Of a stretch of DNA of 64,000 nt, positions 43,901-52,655 are shown piece after piece. The stretch covers positions 62,001 to 126,000 of the forward strand of contig NZ_BAABMF010000004.1 in the NCBI RefSeq assembly GCF_050402865.1, in the 5' to 3' direction. The translations under genes were made by a program, and so were the position numbers. Below the pieces are notes generated by a model. The model was not told where the DNA came from and made no database searches. It worked only from the letters and a program-made list of their open reading frames with translations. The DNA is from Clostridium_AF sediminicola (GTDB lineage: Bacteria; Bacillota; Clostridia; Clostridiales; Clostridiaceae). Within the stretch, counting starts at the first letter, position 1. Each line of letters opens with the position of its first letter.

Positions 43901-46283
43901 AAGTGTACAGAGTGCTGGCGATTTGTTAGGAGAGTTCTTTCTTTATTTAAGTAAAACAATACTATTTTATAACTTTGGGGATTATTATGGAGCACTTAAG
44001 AATTCAGAAAAAGCAAATGAAAATGTAGGTGTAGCTGCAGGAATGGTAGATACAGCTATTCTAAATTTTTATGATTCACTTTCTAGACTAGCTCTTTACG
44101 ATAGCGTTTCAAATAATGAAAAAGAACAAATATTATTAAAAATTTCTGAAAATCAAGCAAAATTAAAATTTTGGTCAAAATATGCTCCGATGAATTTCAT
44201 ACATAAATATTATCTTGTAGAGGCAGAACTTCTTAGAATTAAGGGAGAGACTTATAAAGCTTTAGAGTATTATAATAAGTCAATCTTATTAGCAAAAGAA
44301 AATGATTATATTAACGAAGAAGCTCTAGCAAATGAGTTAGCTGCAAAATTTTGTTTGCAAAATAATCATCCTAAATATGCGAAATTACATTTTGAAGAAG
44401 CTTACGAATGTTACGATAAATGGGGAGCAGAGGCTAAACTGAAATATCTTATGAAGAACTATAAAGAATATTTAGATGATAGTGAAAAAAATAATTTGAA
44501 TTTAATTGAGACTACTGCTTCACCATTACAGTTAATTGACATTAACACGATTATGAAAGCAAATGAGGCTATATCGAAGGAAATAGTTTTAGATGAACTT
44601 ATAAAAAGATTGATTTCAATTCTTATGGAAAATGTTGGTGCTCAAAAGGTAGTTATAATTATGAAAGAATATCAGAGGTTTGTAGTAAAAGGTGTAAAAG
44701 AAGCAAATGAAGAAAAAATAAGTATATTAGAAGGTATAGAATTGGACAATTACACTAATATTCCTAAGAAAATTATTAATTATGTAAGTAGATCAAAAGA
44801 AGCAATTATTATAAATGATGCAAATAATTCTGTGATTTTTGGTAATGATTTGTATCTTTCAGAGGAAAAAACTAAATCAGTTTTATGTTCTCCTTTAGTA
44901 AAAGGAGGAAAATTACAAGGAATAATTTATCTTGAAAATAATTTAATGACAGGTACTTTTACTGAAGATAGGTTAAAAGTTCTAGAAATGCTTTCTTCTC
45001 AAATTGTAATTTCAATTGAAAATGCTAAATATTTTACTCTATTAGAGGGATATAATGAAATCTTAGAAGAGAGAGTTGCAGAAAGAACCACTAAGTTAGA
45101 GGAAGAAAAAAACAAGTTACAAAAATATCTTGATGTAAGTAAAGATATTTTTATTGTCATAAATGAAAAAGGGGAAATAACTACCATTAATAAAAGAGGC
45201 TGTGAACTTTTAGGTGACCAGGAAGCGAATATTATTGGTAAAAATTTAGGGGATAATTATCTTGTAGATGAAGAAAGAAAAAAAATAAGGGAAATTTTTT
45301 ATTCTAATAAGAATGAAGAAGAAGCTTTTTATTTAGAAGGAAATTTTATTACTACTAATGGTGAAAAGAGAAAATGCGTTTCGCACAACGAGATTATTAA
45401 GGATGAACATGGGAATATTGAAAGTGTATTAATTTCTGCACTGGATATTACTGAAATAGAATTATTAAAAGAAGAGCTTCAATATAACAAGCTTAAAATT
45501 GAATTTTTTGCTAATTTATCTCATGAGCTAAAAACACCCTTAAATCTTTCTTTCTCAGCATTACAGATGTTGGATTTATATAACAAGAAATACTCTGCAG
45601 GTGAGGGGAAAGAAAAATTTGAAAAATATATTAACATTATAAAGCAAAATAATTATAGGCTGTTAAAGTTAGTTAATAATATTGTGGATATTACAAAAAT
45701 AAACTCAAATCATTTTAATGTTGCTTTAGAAAATTGCGATATTGTAGATATTATTAAAAAGATTACTTTTTCAGTATCAGATTATTGCAATAATAAAAGT
45801 CGTATAGTGAAATTTGATTCTCATGTAAAAAAGAAGATAATTGCATGTGATGCTTTTAGCATTGAAAGGATTATGTTGAATCTTTTTTCTAATGCTGTGA
45901 AATGTACAGATGAGGGAGATGAGATTTCAGTAAATATATACGAAAAAGAAAATTTTATAGTTATAGCGCTTAAAGACTCTGGTACAGGCATCCCAGAAGA
46001 TAGACAAAAAGTTATTTTTGATCGCTTTAGACAGGTAGATAAGTCTTTTACTAGAAGAAGTGAGGGAAGCGGTCTTGGGTTAACGATAGTTAAATTGCTT
46101 CTAGAATTGCAGGGTGGGTTAATCTCAGTGAATAGTAAATTAGGAGAGTTTACGGAGTTTATAATTCAGTTACCAATAAAGGTATTAAATAATAAGGATG
46201 TTCAATTGAAGAATGGAAATACTGAGGAAACTAAATTCATAGATGTTTTAGATATAGAATTTTCTGATGTATATGGATTGTAG
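40902..46283 (+). CDS. Giant sensor histidine kinase, paralogue 2
   Basis: Same architecture and length (1793 aa) as the protein at 23772. Kinase-like C-lobe about 15-175 with HLDINPEN (Asp 45 kept), IIDFF in place of the DFG and APEQTKR; AAA ATPase with GYPGIGKSS and VMFIDDMQWAD; helical repeats; GAF (KANEAISKEIVLDELIKRL); coiled coil; PAS; HisKA FANLSHELKTP; HATPase with DSGTGIP and GSGLGL; tail IEFSDVYGL. Better ribosome site than copy 1 (GAGGGG). A 53-nt stretch (45651-45703) is identical to 28521-28573 of copy 1, so gene conversion or recent duplication is likely. Confidence 0.9.
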   Translation: MNKEEQMLKTFMQCKKIDIDEFINIFINTVEALEEIHKKKIIHLDINPENILINRKGEVRIIDFFRSVSLKRSKLAYIAPEQTKRINKKVDYRADYYSLGICFYELLTGETPFKNQDYTELVYSHIAIEAIEPNRINKEIPKVISDIIMKLISKMPKDRYQNLKSLKEDLKKCKKDFYEKGEVEFFEIAKDDICNIFEISDKLYGRNEEIEKLQNLFQQIKLGSKELVLIKGYPGIGKSSLVKEINNKVVKEKAYFIGGKFQQFENNTPYSAIIAALKNLTKDLLKESGENLLRIRKHILDAIGNNGRVITEIIPSLKLIIGEQKSVPELGIIESQNRFNRVFQDFISVVSSENCPIVMFIDDMQWADSTSIDFIKMIMMNKSIKNLLIIGAYRDNESIVRNPLESMINELNENEISVNKISLSSLNEKDISILLSDTFNEAKIDEEKLNELSRFVFEKTGGNPFFIRQFLGYLYKKEYIWFNYEEMTWYWSIEEIKKENITENVVELLVEKIKILTPSVIEILKQGACIGNTFTLSTLAIISKRPSEEIEKDLEEAIRERVISVSRKHNGSLQENLKYSFLHDRIQQAIYSMISNSVKEETHLSLGKMLLKTYSNNEDREKLFKILWHYNSAINIIDSQEEKIKLAKLNLEASIMAKKSSAFDFSFLYLNAGIELLEEGTWKEEYELSLQLYSDATEGAYLINNYEIMDLYGEKVLKNAKNLIDKVKVYRVKIEAYQAQMRFREALEIGLSVLRLMGLTLPTRPNQTEIEKAFYNIKEVMKEVNVENLIDLPLMSNPIKVAAMEIMMSTITATYKANPMMTPILACKMVEFSVKYGNSPLSAGAYTFYGLLLCKKMNEIELGYNIGKLSINMLDRENSNKHKAIVLDMNSYCIKHWKDHLKSTLDGFEEGYRVGVENGNFENAACCLAGHAKNSFYLGRSLQILEEEIGVNVKNIERIKKCASLNYEKIFGQLVLNIQGKVTDPLVLTGEICNEKKIFSSVQSAGDLLGEFFLYLSKTILFYNFGDYYGALKNSEKANENVGVAAGMVDTAILNFYDSLSRLALYDSVSNNEKEQILLKISENQAKLKFWSKYAPMNFIHKYYLVEAELLRIKGETYKALEYYNKSILLAKENDYINEEALANELAAKFCLQNNHPKYAKLHFEEAYECYDKWGAEAKLKYLMKNYKEYLDDSEKNNLNLIETTASPLQLIDINTIMKANEAISKEIVLDELIKRLISILMENVGAQKVVIIMKEYQRFVVKGVKEANEEKISILEGIELDNYTNIPKKIINYVSRSKEAIIINDANNSVIFGNDLYLSEEKTKSVLCSPLVKGGKLQGIIYLENNLMTGTFTEDRLKVLEMLSSQIVISIENAKYFTLLEGYNEILEERVAERTTKLEEEKNKLQKYLDVSKDIFIVINEKGEITTINKRGCELLGDQEANIIGKNLGDNYLVDEERKKIREIFYSNKNEEEAFYLEGNFITTNGEKRKCVSHNEIIKDEHGNIESVLISALDITEIELLKEELQYNKLKIEFFANLSHELKTPLNLSFSALQMLDLYNKKYSAGEGKEKFEKYINIIKQNNYRLLKLVNNIVDITKINSNHFNVALENCDIVDIIKKITFSVSDYCNNKSRIVKFDSHVKKKIIACDAFSIERIMLNLFSNAVKCTDEGDEISVNIYEKENFIVIALKDSGTGIPEDRQKVIFDRFRQVDKSFTRRSEGSGLGLTIVKLLLELQGGLISVNSKLGEFTEFIIQLPIKVLNNKDVQLKNGNTEETKFIDVLDIEFSDVYGL

Positions 46284-46316
46284 ATAAAATATTATGTTTT
46301 TTTTACTAATTCCCCC

Positions 46317-46336
46317 AAATCGACAAAAAATATTGT
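46317..46336 (+). promoter_or_regulatory. Shared upstream element of the giant kinases, copy 3
   Basis: Same 20 bp as at 23673 and 40821. Only 33 bp after the stop of kinase 2, in a 111-bp gap with no convincing terminator, so kinase 3 may be transcribed both from its own promoter and by read-through. Confidence 0.6.
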
Positions 46337-46394
46337 TAGAAAGTGATAGAATTAAATTGAAATTTAGAAATTTCGGTGAATTGAGGGGCGAATT

Positions 46395-49300
46395 ATGAAT
46401 AAAGAAGAACAAATGCTAAAAACGTTTATCTCAAAAAAAACAGTAGGTATTAAAGAATTTCTAAATATATCTATATATACTGTTGAAGCTTTAGAAGAAA
46501 TTCATAAGAAAAAATTTATTCATCTGGGTGTTAATCCAGAGAATATTTTAATTAATCTAGAGGGTAAAATAAGAATTAAAGATTTTTTCAAATCTGAATC
46601 TATGAAAAGAAGTAGTTTGGCTTACATAGCTCCAGAACAGACAGGACGGATAAATAAAAAAGTAGATTATAGAGCTGATTATTATTCTTTAGGAATTTGT
46701 TTTTATGAACTATTAACAGGGGAAACTCCTTTTAAGAACCAAGATAATACAGAACTTATTTATTCACATTTAGCAATAGAGGCTATTGCTCCTTATAGAA
46801 TAAATACTGAAATTCCAAAAGTAGTTTCTGATATTATCATGAAACTTATATCAAAAATGCCAAAGGATAGATATCAGAGTTTAAAAAGTTTGAAGAAAGA
46901 TTTGAATATATGTGAAAAAAGTTTTGATGAAAAAGGGGATATAGAATTTTTTGAAATAGCAAGACAGGATAAGTCAAATATATTTGAAATACCAGATAAA
47001 TTATATGGAAGAGATAAGGAGATTAATGAGCTACTGAATCTTTTCAAAAAGGTTAAAAATGGTGATAAAGAATTAGTATTAATTAAAGGTTATCCGGGAA
47101 TAGGAAAGTCTTCTTTGGTAAAGGAAATTAATAATAGAGTAGTTAAAGAAAAGGCGTATTTTATAGGTGGTAAATTTCAACAATTTAAAAACAACTCGCC
47201 ATATAGTGCAATTATTGTAGCTTTAAAAAATTTAATAAAAGATATACTAAAAGAACCTAAAGACAAATTACTAAATATACGTAAAAAAATATTAAAGTCA
47301 GTAGGCAATAATGGAAGCGTGATTACGGATATTATTCCTTCACTAGAATTAATCATAGGCAAACAAGCTCCAGTTCCTGAACTTGGAATTATAGAATCAC
47401 AAAATAGGTTCAATTTTGTTTTTCAAAATTTTTTGGGTGTAATCTCCAGCCAAGAATGTTCTATTGTAATGTTCATTGATGACCTCCAGTGGTCAGACTC
47501 AGCAAGTATAGGTTTTATAAAAATGATTATGGAGAATAAATCAATTCAAAATCTGTTAATTATTGGTGCATATAGAGATAATAAAAGTATTTTAGTAAAA
47601 CCTGTAGAATCTATGATAAATGAACTCCATAAAAAAGGAATTATAGCTAATAAGATAAGTTTAAATCCAGTTAATGAAAACGATATTAGAATGTTTATAG
47701 AAGATACATTAAAGTGTACAGAAAGAGATCGAAATGAGTTAAAGAAATTATCCCATTTTGTATATGAAAAAACAATAGGGAATCCATTTTTTGTAAAACA
47801 ATTTTCTGAGTATTTATACAAACAAGGATATTTGTGGTTTAATTATGAACAAATGAAGTGGTGTTGGAACATTGAAGAAATAAAGAAGCAAAATATAACT
47901 GAGAACGTAGTGGAATTATTAGTAAGAAAAATTAAAATATTAAATCCAGAGACTATTGAAATTCTTAAACATGGAGCTTGTATAGGAAATACATTTAGTT
48001 TAACAACTTTAGCTATTATAAATAAAAAGCCAAAGGAATCTATACAGAAAGATTTGCTTCAAGCTATTAATGAAGGATTAATAAATGTTGGTAAAAAGTA
48101 TAGCTTTGCTCATGATCGTATTCAACAGGCCGTTTATTCTATGATCCCTGATAGTGTAAAAGGTGAAACACATTTAAAAATTGGTAGGTTGTTATGGGAT
48201 AATTACGATAACTGTCAAGAAGTAGATGAGCTATTTGCAATAGTAGGTCAGTATAATGCTGGTAGAAATACTATTGAGAATATTGAAGAAAAAATTAAAT
48301 TAGCTAAACTTAATTTAAAAGCAAGTAGAATGGCAAAAAAATCTTCTTCATTTGATTTCTCATTTTTATACCTAAAAACAGGTATAGAATTATTGGGGGG
48401 TGATGCATGGTTAAAACATTATGAACTAACTTTACAATTATATACCATGGCAACAGAAGGTGCTTATCTTATAAGTAATTATAATATGATGGAGTTTTAT
48501 GCTGAAGAAGTATTAAAAAATGCAAAATCCTTAATTGATAAGATTAAAGTTTATACGACAAAAATAGAAGCTAATCAAGCTCAAATGAAATTGCAGAAAG
48601 CTTTGAAAACGGGTATATCAGTCCTTGAATTAATGGGAATAAACATGCCTATTAACCCAAATCAAACTGATATTGAAAAAGCTTTTGATAATGTGGAAGA
48701 AGCTATGAAGGGAATGGATGTGGAAGATTTAACTAAGTTACCTATTATGAGTGACCCTGTAAAAGTGGCAGCTATGGAGATTATGCTAAGTACCACACCT
48801 GCCACATATAAGGCAGCACCTATGATGACCCCAATATTAACCTGTAAAATGGTTGAAATTTCAATAAGATACGGCAATTCCCCGTTTTCAGTAGGAGCTT
48901 ATACTTTTTATGGAATGATCCTTTGTAATGTGAGAAATGATATAGCAAAGGGATATAGAATAGGTAGAATGAGTATTGATTTGGTTGAAAGTCAAAATCT
49001 AAAACAATATAAGGCAAAGGTTTTAGAAATTGATAATTATTGTATAAAGCATTGGAAAGAACATCTTAAATCAACTCTTGATTCTCTAACTGAAGGATTC
49101 AAATCAGGAATGGAAAATGGAGATTTTGAATATGGTGGGTATTGTTTGCCGGCACATACGAAAAATTCATTTTATGTTGGGCATCCACTATCAGTTGTGG
49201 AAGATGAAGTAACAACTAATATAAAAAGTTTAGAAAAGATAAAACAAGGTTTATCATTAAATTATCAAAAAATTTTTGGACAATTGATTTTGAATATGCA

Positions 49301-51746
49301 GGGAAAATCAAAAAACGTCATGGAAGTTTCCGGTGAAATGTGTGATGAAAACAGAATACTTTGTCTTTCTAGTAAAATTGGTGATATGATAGGATTATTT
49401 TTCTTATATCTAGTTAAAACAATATTATATTATCATTTTGGGGAATACGATAGAGCAGTTAAGACTTCAAAAAAAGCCGAAGAAAACATAGGTGGAGTGG
49501 CAGGAATGGTGGACATTGCTATCCTAAATTATTATGATTCACTTTCAAGACTTTCACTATACCATAGTGTTTCAAATAATGATAAAGAGCAGATATTATT
49601 TAAAGTTTCTAAAAATCAAGTAAAATTAAAATATTGGTCAAAATATGCTCCAATGAATTTTTTACATAAATATTATCTTATAGAGGCAGAACTTTTAAGA
49701 GTCAAGGGTGAAGGCTTAAAAGCGGTAGAATATTATAATAACTCTATTGCTTTAGCTAATGAAAATAACTATATAAATGAGGCAGCATTAGGAAATGAAC
49801 TAGCAGCAAAATTTTGGATACAAAATAATAATCCTAAATACGTAAAATTACATATTGAAGAAGCGTATGAAAAATATTACAAATGGGGTGCGATGGCTAA
49901 AGTAAACCATCTTAAAGAGAAGTATGGCAAATATTTAGAGAATAGTTATGATGATTATTTAAGCTTGAGCGAATGTGCTGCTACTTCATTAGCTCAAATC
50001 GACATTAATACAATTATGAAAGCAAGTGAGGCAATATCACAGGAAATAGTTTTAGAGGACCTAATAAAAAGGCTAATTTCAATTCTTATGGAAAATGTTG
50101 GTGCACAAAAAGTAGTTATAATTATGAAAGAAGGTCAACATTTTGTTGTAAAAGGTGTAAAAGAGGCAAATGAAGAAAAAATACGTATATTAGATGGTAT
50201 AGAATTGGACAATTACAGCAATATTCCTAAGAAAATTATTAATTATGTGAGTAGATCAAAAGAAACTATTATTATGAAAGATGCAAGTAATTCAGTAATT
50301 TTTGGTAATGATTTATATATTTCAGATGGAAAAACTAAATCAGTTATATGTTCTCCTTTAGTAAAGGGAGGTAAAGTGCAAGGAATAATTTATCTTGAGA
50401 ATAATTTAATGACAGGTGCATTTACTGAAGATAGATTAAAGGTTCTAGAAATGCTTTCTTCTCAAATTGTAATTTCAATTGAGAATGCTAAATATTTTAC
50501 TCTATTAGACGAGTATAATGAAATCTTAGAATATAAAGTGGCAGAGAGAACTTATAAATTGGAAGAAGAGAAAAACAAATTGCAAAAATATCTTGATTTG
50601 AGTAAAGCAATATTCTTTGTTCTTGACTCTGAAGGAACTATAATGAATATTAATAAAAGAGGTTGTGAACTTTTAGGTGATGATGAAGTAAATATTATTG
50701 GTAAAAGTTTAGTTGATAATTATTGTGATGAGGTAGATAGAAAAAAAATCAGAAAAGCATTTATATCAAAGAAAAATGAAAATATAGCTTTCTATTTGGA
50801 GGGAACTTTTATTTCTTCAAATGGAGAAAAGAGAAAATGTGTTTCTCACAACGATATTATAAGAGATAAGAATGGAAATATAGAAAAGTTATTAATATCG
50901 GCTTTAGATATTACAGAAATAGAATCATTAAAAGAACAGCTTGAATATAACAAACATAAAATTGAATTTTTTGCCAACCTATCCCATGAGTTAAAAACAC
51001 CTTTGAATCTTTCATTTTCAGCATTACAGATGTTGGAGTTATATAATAAAAAATACTCTATAGGTATCGGAAAAGAAAAATTTGAAAATTATATTAATAT
51101 CATAAAGCAGAACAATTATAGGTTATTGAAGCTAGTTAATAACATTGTTGATATTACAAAAATAAATTCGGATAATTTTAGTGTTGTTTTGCAAAACTGT
51201 GATATTGTTGATATTGTAAATAAGATTTCTAAGTCAGTAATATATTATTGTCATAATAAAAAACGTATAATAAAATTTAATTCTAGTGTTAAAAGTATGT
51301 ATATAGCCTGTGATGTTTTTTGTATAGAAAGAATTATGTTAAATCTTTTCTCCAATGCAATGAAATTTACCGATGAGGGAGACGAAATTTCAGTAAGCAT
51401 ATATGAAAAAGATGAGTTTATTTGTATAGCTGTTAAAGATACAGGGACAGGCATTCCGGAAGATAAACAAAAGATTATTTTTGACCGTTTTAGACAGGTA
51501 GATAAATCATTTACCAGAAGAAGCGAAGGGAGCGGTATTGGACTTACTATAGTCAAACTACTTCTCAAATTACAAAGAGGTACAATTACTGTAAATAGTG
51601 AGGTTGGAAAATATACAGAATTTATAGTCAAGTTACCAATTTGGATATTAAACAATGAAGATAGCCAATTAAAGAATGAAAAAATTGAAGAAACAAAATT
51701 GATTGACACTATGGATATAGAATTCTCTGATATATATGGATTATAG
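46395..51746 (+). CDS. Giant sensor histidine kinase, paralogue 3 (pseudokinase lobe)
   Basis: 1783 aa, same order of domains. The kinase-like lobe has lost the catalytic Asp: position 45 is Gly in HLGVNPEN, while APEQTGR and DYRADYYSLG remain, so this lobe cannot phosphorylate by the usual mechanism and must be a scaffold or sensor. AAA ATPase GYPGIGKSS and VMFIDDLQWSD intact; about 10 aa shorter after the ATPase; GAF, PAS, HisKA FANLSHELKTP and HATPase DTGTGIP, GSGIGL intact; tail reads DIEFSDIYGL. Ribosome site GAGGGGCG. Tandem with paralogue 2 and ends before a strong palindrome. Confidence 0.9.
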   Translation: MNKEEQMLKTFISKKTVGIKEFLNISIYTVEALEEIHKKKFIHLGVNPENILINLEGKIRIKDFFKSESMKRSSLAYIAPEQTGRINKKVDYRADYYSLGICFYELLTGETPFKNQDNTELIYSHLAIEAIAPYRINTEIPKVVSDIIMKLISKMPKDRYQSLKSLKKDLNICEKSFDEKGDIEFFEIARQDKSNIFEIPDKLYGRDKEINELLNLFKKVKNGDKELVLIKGYPGIGKSSLVKEINNRVVKEKAYFIGGKFQQFKNNSPYSAIIVALKNLIKDILKEPKDKLLNIRKKILKSVGNNGSVITDIIPSLELIIGKQAPVPELGIIESQNRFNFVFQNFLGVISSQECSIVMFIDDLQWSDSASIGFIKMIMENKSIQNLLIIGAYRDNKSILVKPVESMINELHKKGIIANKISLNPVNENDIRMFIEDTLKCTERDRNELKKLSHFVYEKTIGNPFFVKQFSEYLYKQGYLWFNYEQMKWCWNIEEIKKQNITENVVELLVRKIKILNPETIEILKHGACIGNTFSLTTLAIINKKPKESIQKDLLQAINEGLINVGKKYSFAHDRIQQAVYSMIPDSVKGETHLKIGRLLWDNYDNCQEVDELFAIVGQYNAGRNTIENIEEKIKLAKLNLKASRMAKKSSSFDFSFLYLKTGIELLGGDAWLKHYELTLQLYTMATEGAYLISNYNMMEFYAEEVLKNAKSLIDKIKVYTTKIEANQAQMKLQKALKTGISVLELMGINMPINPNQTDIEKAFDNVEEAMKGMDVEDLTKLPIMSDPVKVAAMEIMLSTTPATYKAAPMMTPILTCKMVEISIRYGNSPFSVGAYTFYGMILCNVRNDIAKGYRIGRMSIDLVESQNLKQYKAKVLEIDNYCIKHWKEHLKSTLDSLTEGFKSGMENGDFEYGGYCLPAHTKNSFYVGHPLSVVEDEVTTNIKSLEKIKQGLSLNYQKIFGQLILNMQGKSKNVMEVSGEMCDENRILCLSSKIGDMIGLFFLYLVKTILYYHFGEYDRAVKTSKKAEENIGGVAGMVDIAILNYYDSLSRLSLYHSVSNNDKEQILFKVSKNQVKLKYWSKYAPMNFLHKYYLIEAELLRVKGEGLKAVEYYNNSIALANENNYINEAALGNELAAKFWIQNNNPKYVKLHIEEAYEKYYKWGAMAKVNHLKEKYGKYLENSYDDYLSLSECAATSLAQIDINTIMKASEAISQEIVLEDLIKRLISILMENVGAQKVVIIMKEGQHFVVKGVKEANEEKIRILDGIELDNYSNIPKKIINYVSRSKETIIMKDASNSVIFGNDLYISDGKTKSVICSPLVKGGKVQGIIYLENNLMTGAFTEDRLKVLEMLSSQIVISIENAKYFTLLDEYNEILEYKVAERTYKLEEEKNKLQKYLDLSKAIFFVLDSEGTIMNINKRGCELLGDDEVNIIGKSLVDNYCDEVDRKKIRKAFISKKNENIAFYLEGTFISSNGEKRKCVSHNDIIRDKNGNIEKLLISALDITEIESLKEQLEYNKHKIEFFANLSHELKTPLNLSFSALQMLELYNKKYSIGIGKEKFENYINIIKQNNYRLLKLVNNIVDITKINSDNFSVVLQNCDIVDIVNKISKSVIYYCHNKKRIIKFNSSVKSMYIACDVFCIERIMLNLFSNAMKFTDEGDEISVSIYEKDEFICIAVKDTGTGIPEDKQKIIFDRFRQVDKSFTRRSEGSGIGLTIVKLLLKLQRGTITVNSEVGKYTEFIVKLPIWILNNEDSQLKNEKIEETKLIDTMDIEFSDIYGL

Positions 51747-51754
51747 ACAAGTTT

Positions 51755-51794
51755 AGGGACAGGGTTCAACTTTTGAAAGTTGAACCCTGTCCCT
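51755..51794. terminator. GGGACAGGG palindromic repeat, complete copy 2 (bidirectional terminator)
   Basis: AGGGACAGGGTTCAACTTT (51755-51773) is exactly complementary to 51776-51794. Compared with 14320-14359 one base pair differs and both arms changed together (C/G to T/A). It lies between convergent genes (kinase 3 and the cyclase gene), where a two-way terminator is expected. Confidence 0.82.
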
Positions 51795-51812
51795 GAATAA
51801 ATTCTGAACAAA

Positions 51813-52454
51813 TTAAATAATAGCTACTGCTCTTACTGGAGATCCTTCTCCGCCTTTAAATTTTAATGGCATAGCTATAAAAGTAAATTCTTTGTTTAAT
51901 AGCTTGTCTAAATTTGTGAGATTTTCTATTATTGTTTTTTCTTTTGTCATTAGAATTTTGTGAAGTTTAAGGTCTGCATCAGATAAAGGATCTATTGATG
52001 CGTATTCAAAGCCAATTCCTCTTATTGTGTCATGATCTCTTACAAATTCAACTACTTCTTCTGAAAGATAAGGGAATTCACCAAAAAATGCTTCTTGGCC
52101 CCAATATTTTGCCCAGTCACAATATATCAATATAAATTCCTTATCAGACACATCGATATTATCAAATATTTCCATGCCTATTTTTTCACCTTTACCATAA
52201 CTACTGCAATCAATAACTATACCTTTTCCTATGAAGAAACCCATATCTTGAGTATCTGTATAATACCCTTCTTTTGAGACATGTGTATTACAGTCAATGT
52301 GGGTTCCTAAATGAGTTATCATATCAAACTTTATGATTTGATAAGTATCATCGTTATTTTTCACATCTCCTATTTGTTGAAAAGTCGGTTCTGGTGCTCC
52401 TGGAAAAACCGGCATACCATTCTCAAAAGTGTGAGACAAATCTAATACTTGCAT
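51813..52454 (-). CDS. Cyclase-family metal hydrolase (kynurenine formamidase-like)
   Basis: Cytosolic hydrolase, 213 aa, of the cyclase family (PF04199: KynB, isatin hydrolase and others). The metal-binding motif HxGTHxDxxxH is complete as HLGTHIDCNTH near 52-62; DLSHTFENGMPVFPG is the family's N-terminal signature. Residues after the Asp are CN rather than the usual AP, so the pocket differs. Ribosome site AAGGGGG before ATG 52454. Monocistronic, divergent from the AraC-type gene, with a cre-like site between them. Substrate unknown; family members open amide or ester rings. Confidence 0.88.
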   Translation of the reverse strand: MQVLDLSHTFENGMPVFPGAPEPTFQQIGDVKNNDDTYQIIKFDMITHLGTHIDCNTHVSKEGYYTDTQDMGFFIGKGIVIDCSSYGKGEKIGMEIFDNIDVSDKEFILIYCDWAKYWGQEAFFGEFPYLSEEVVEFVRDHDTIRGIGFEYASIDPLSDADLKLHKILMTKEKTIIENLTNLDKLLNKEFTFIAMPLKFKGGEGSPVRAVAII

Positions 52455-52496
52455 TATTTTCCCCCTTAAATAAAGTCATTAAGATGTTACGTATAT

Positions 52497-52510
52497 GGTA
52501 AACGTTAACA
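52497..52510. promoter_or_regulatory. Candidate cre / LacI-type site between divergent genes
   Basis: GGTAAACGTTAACA agrees with the CcpA cre pattern TGWAARCGYTWNCA at all but the first position. It lies 43 bp upstream of the cyclase gene and about 150 bp before the AraC-type gene, so it could give catabolite control of either. Single site, so modest support. Confidence 0.4.
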
Positions 52511-52655
52511 TGCAATATAAATAGTATAACATAAAATACAAATAATAAGAAGCATGTAGCAAAAATAACAAATTATAACATTGGGTAAATATAGTTTTTA
52601 TGGTATTATGTTTAAATAAAACAAAATCATAAAAAACAACAAAGGTTGTGATAAA

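Noticed and set aside
51251..51811. 186-codon minus-strand frame over the 3' end of kinase 3 and the palindrome.
   Set aside because: Antisense of the HATPase region; composition is that of a shadow frame, and it runs through a terminator.
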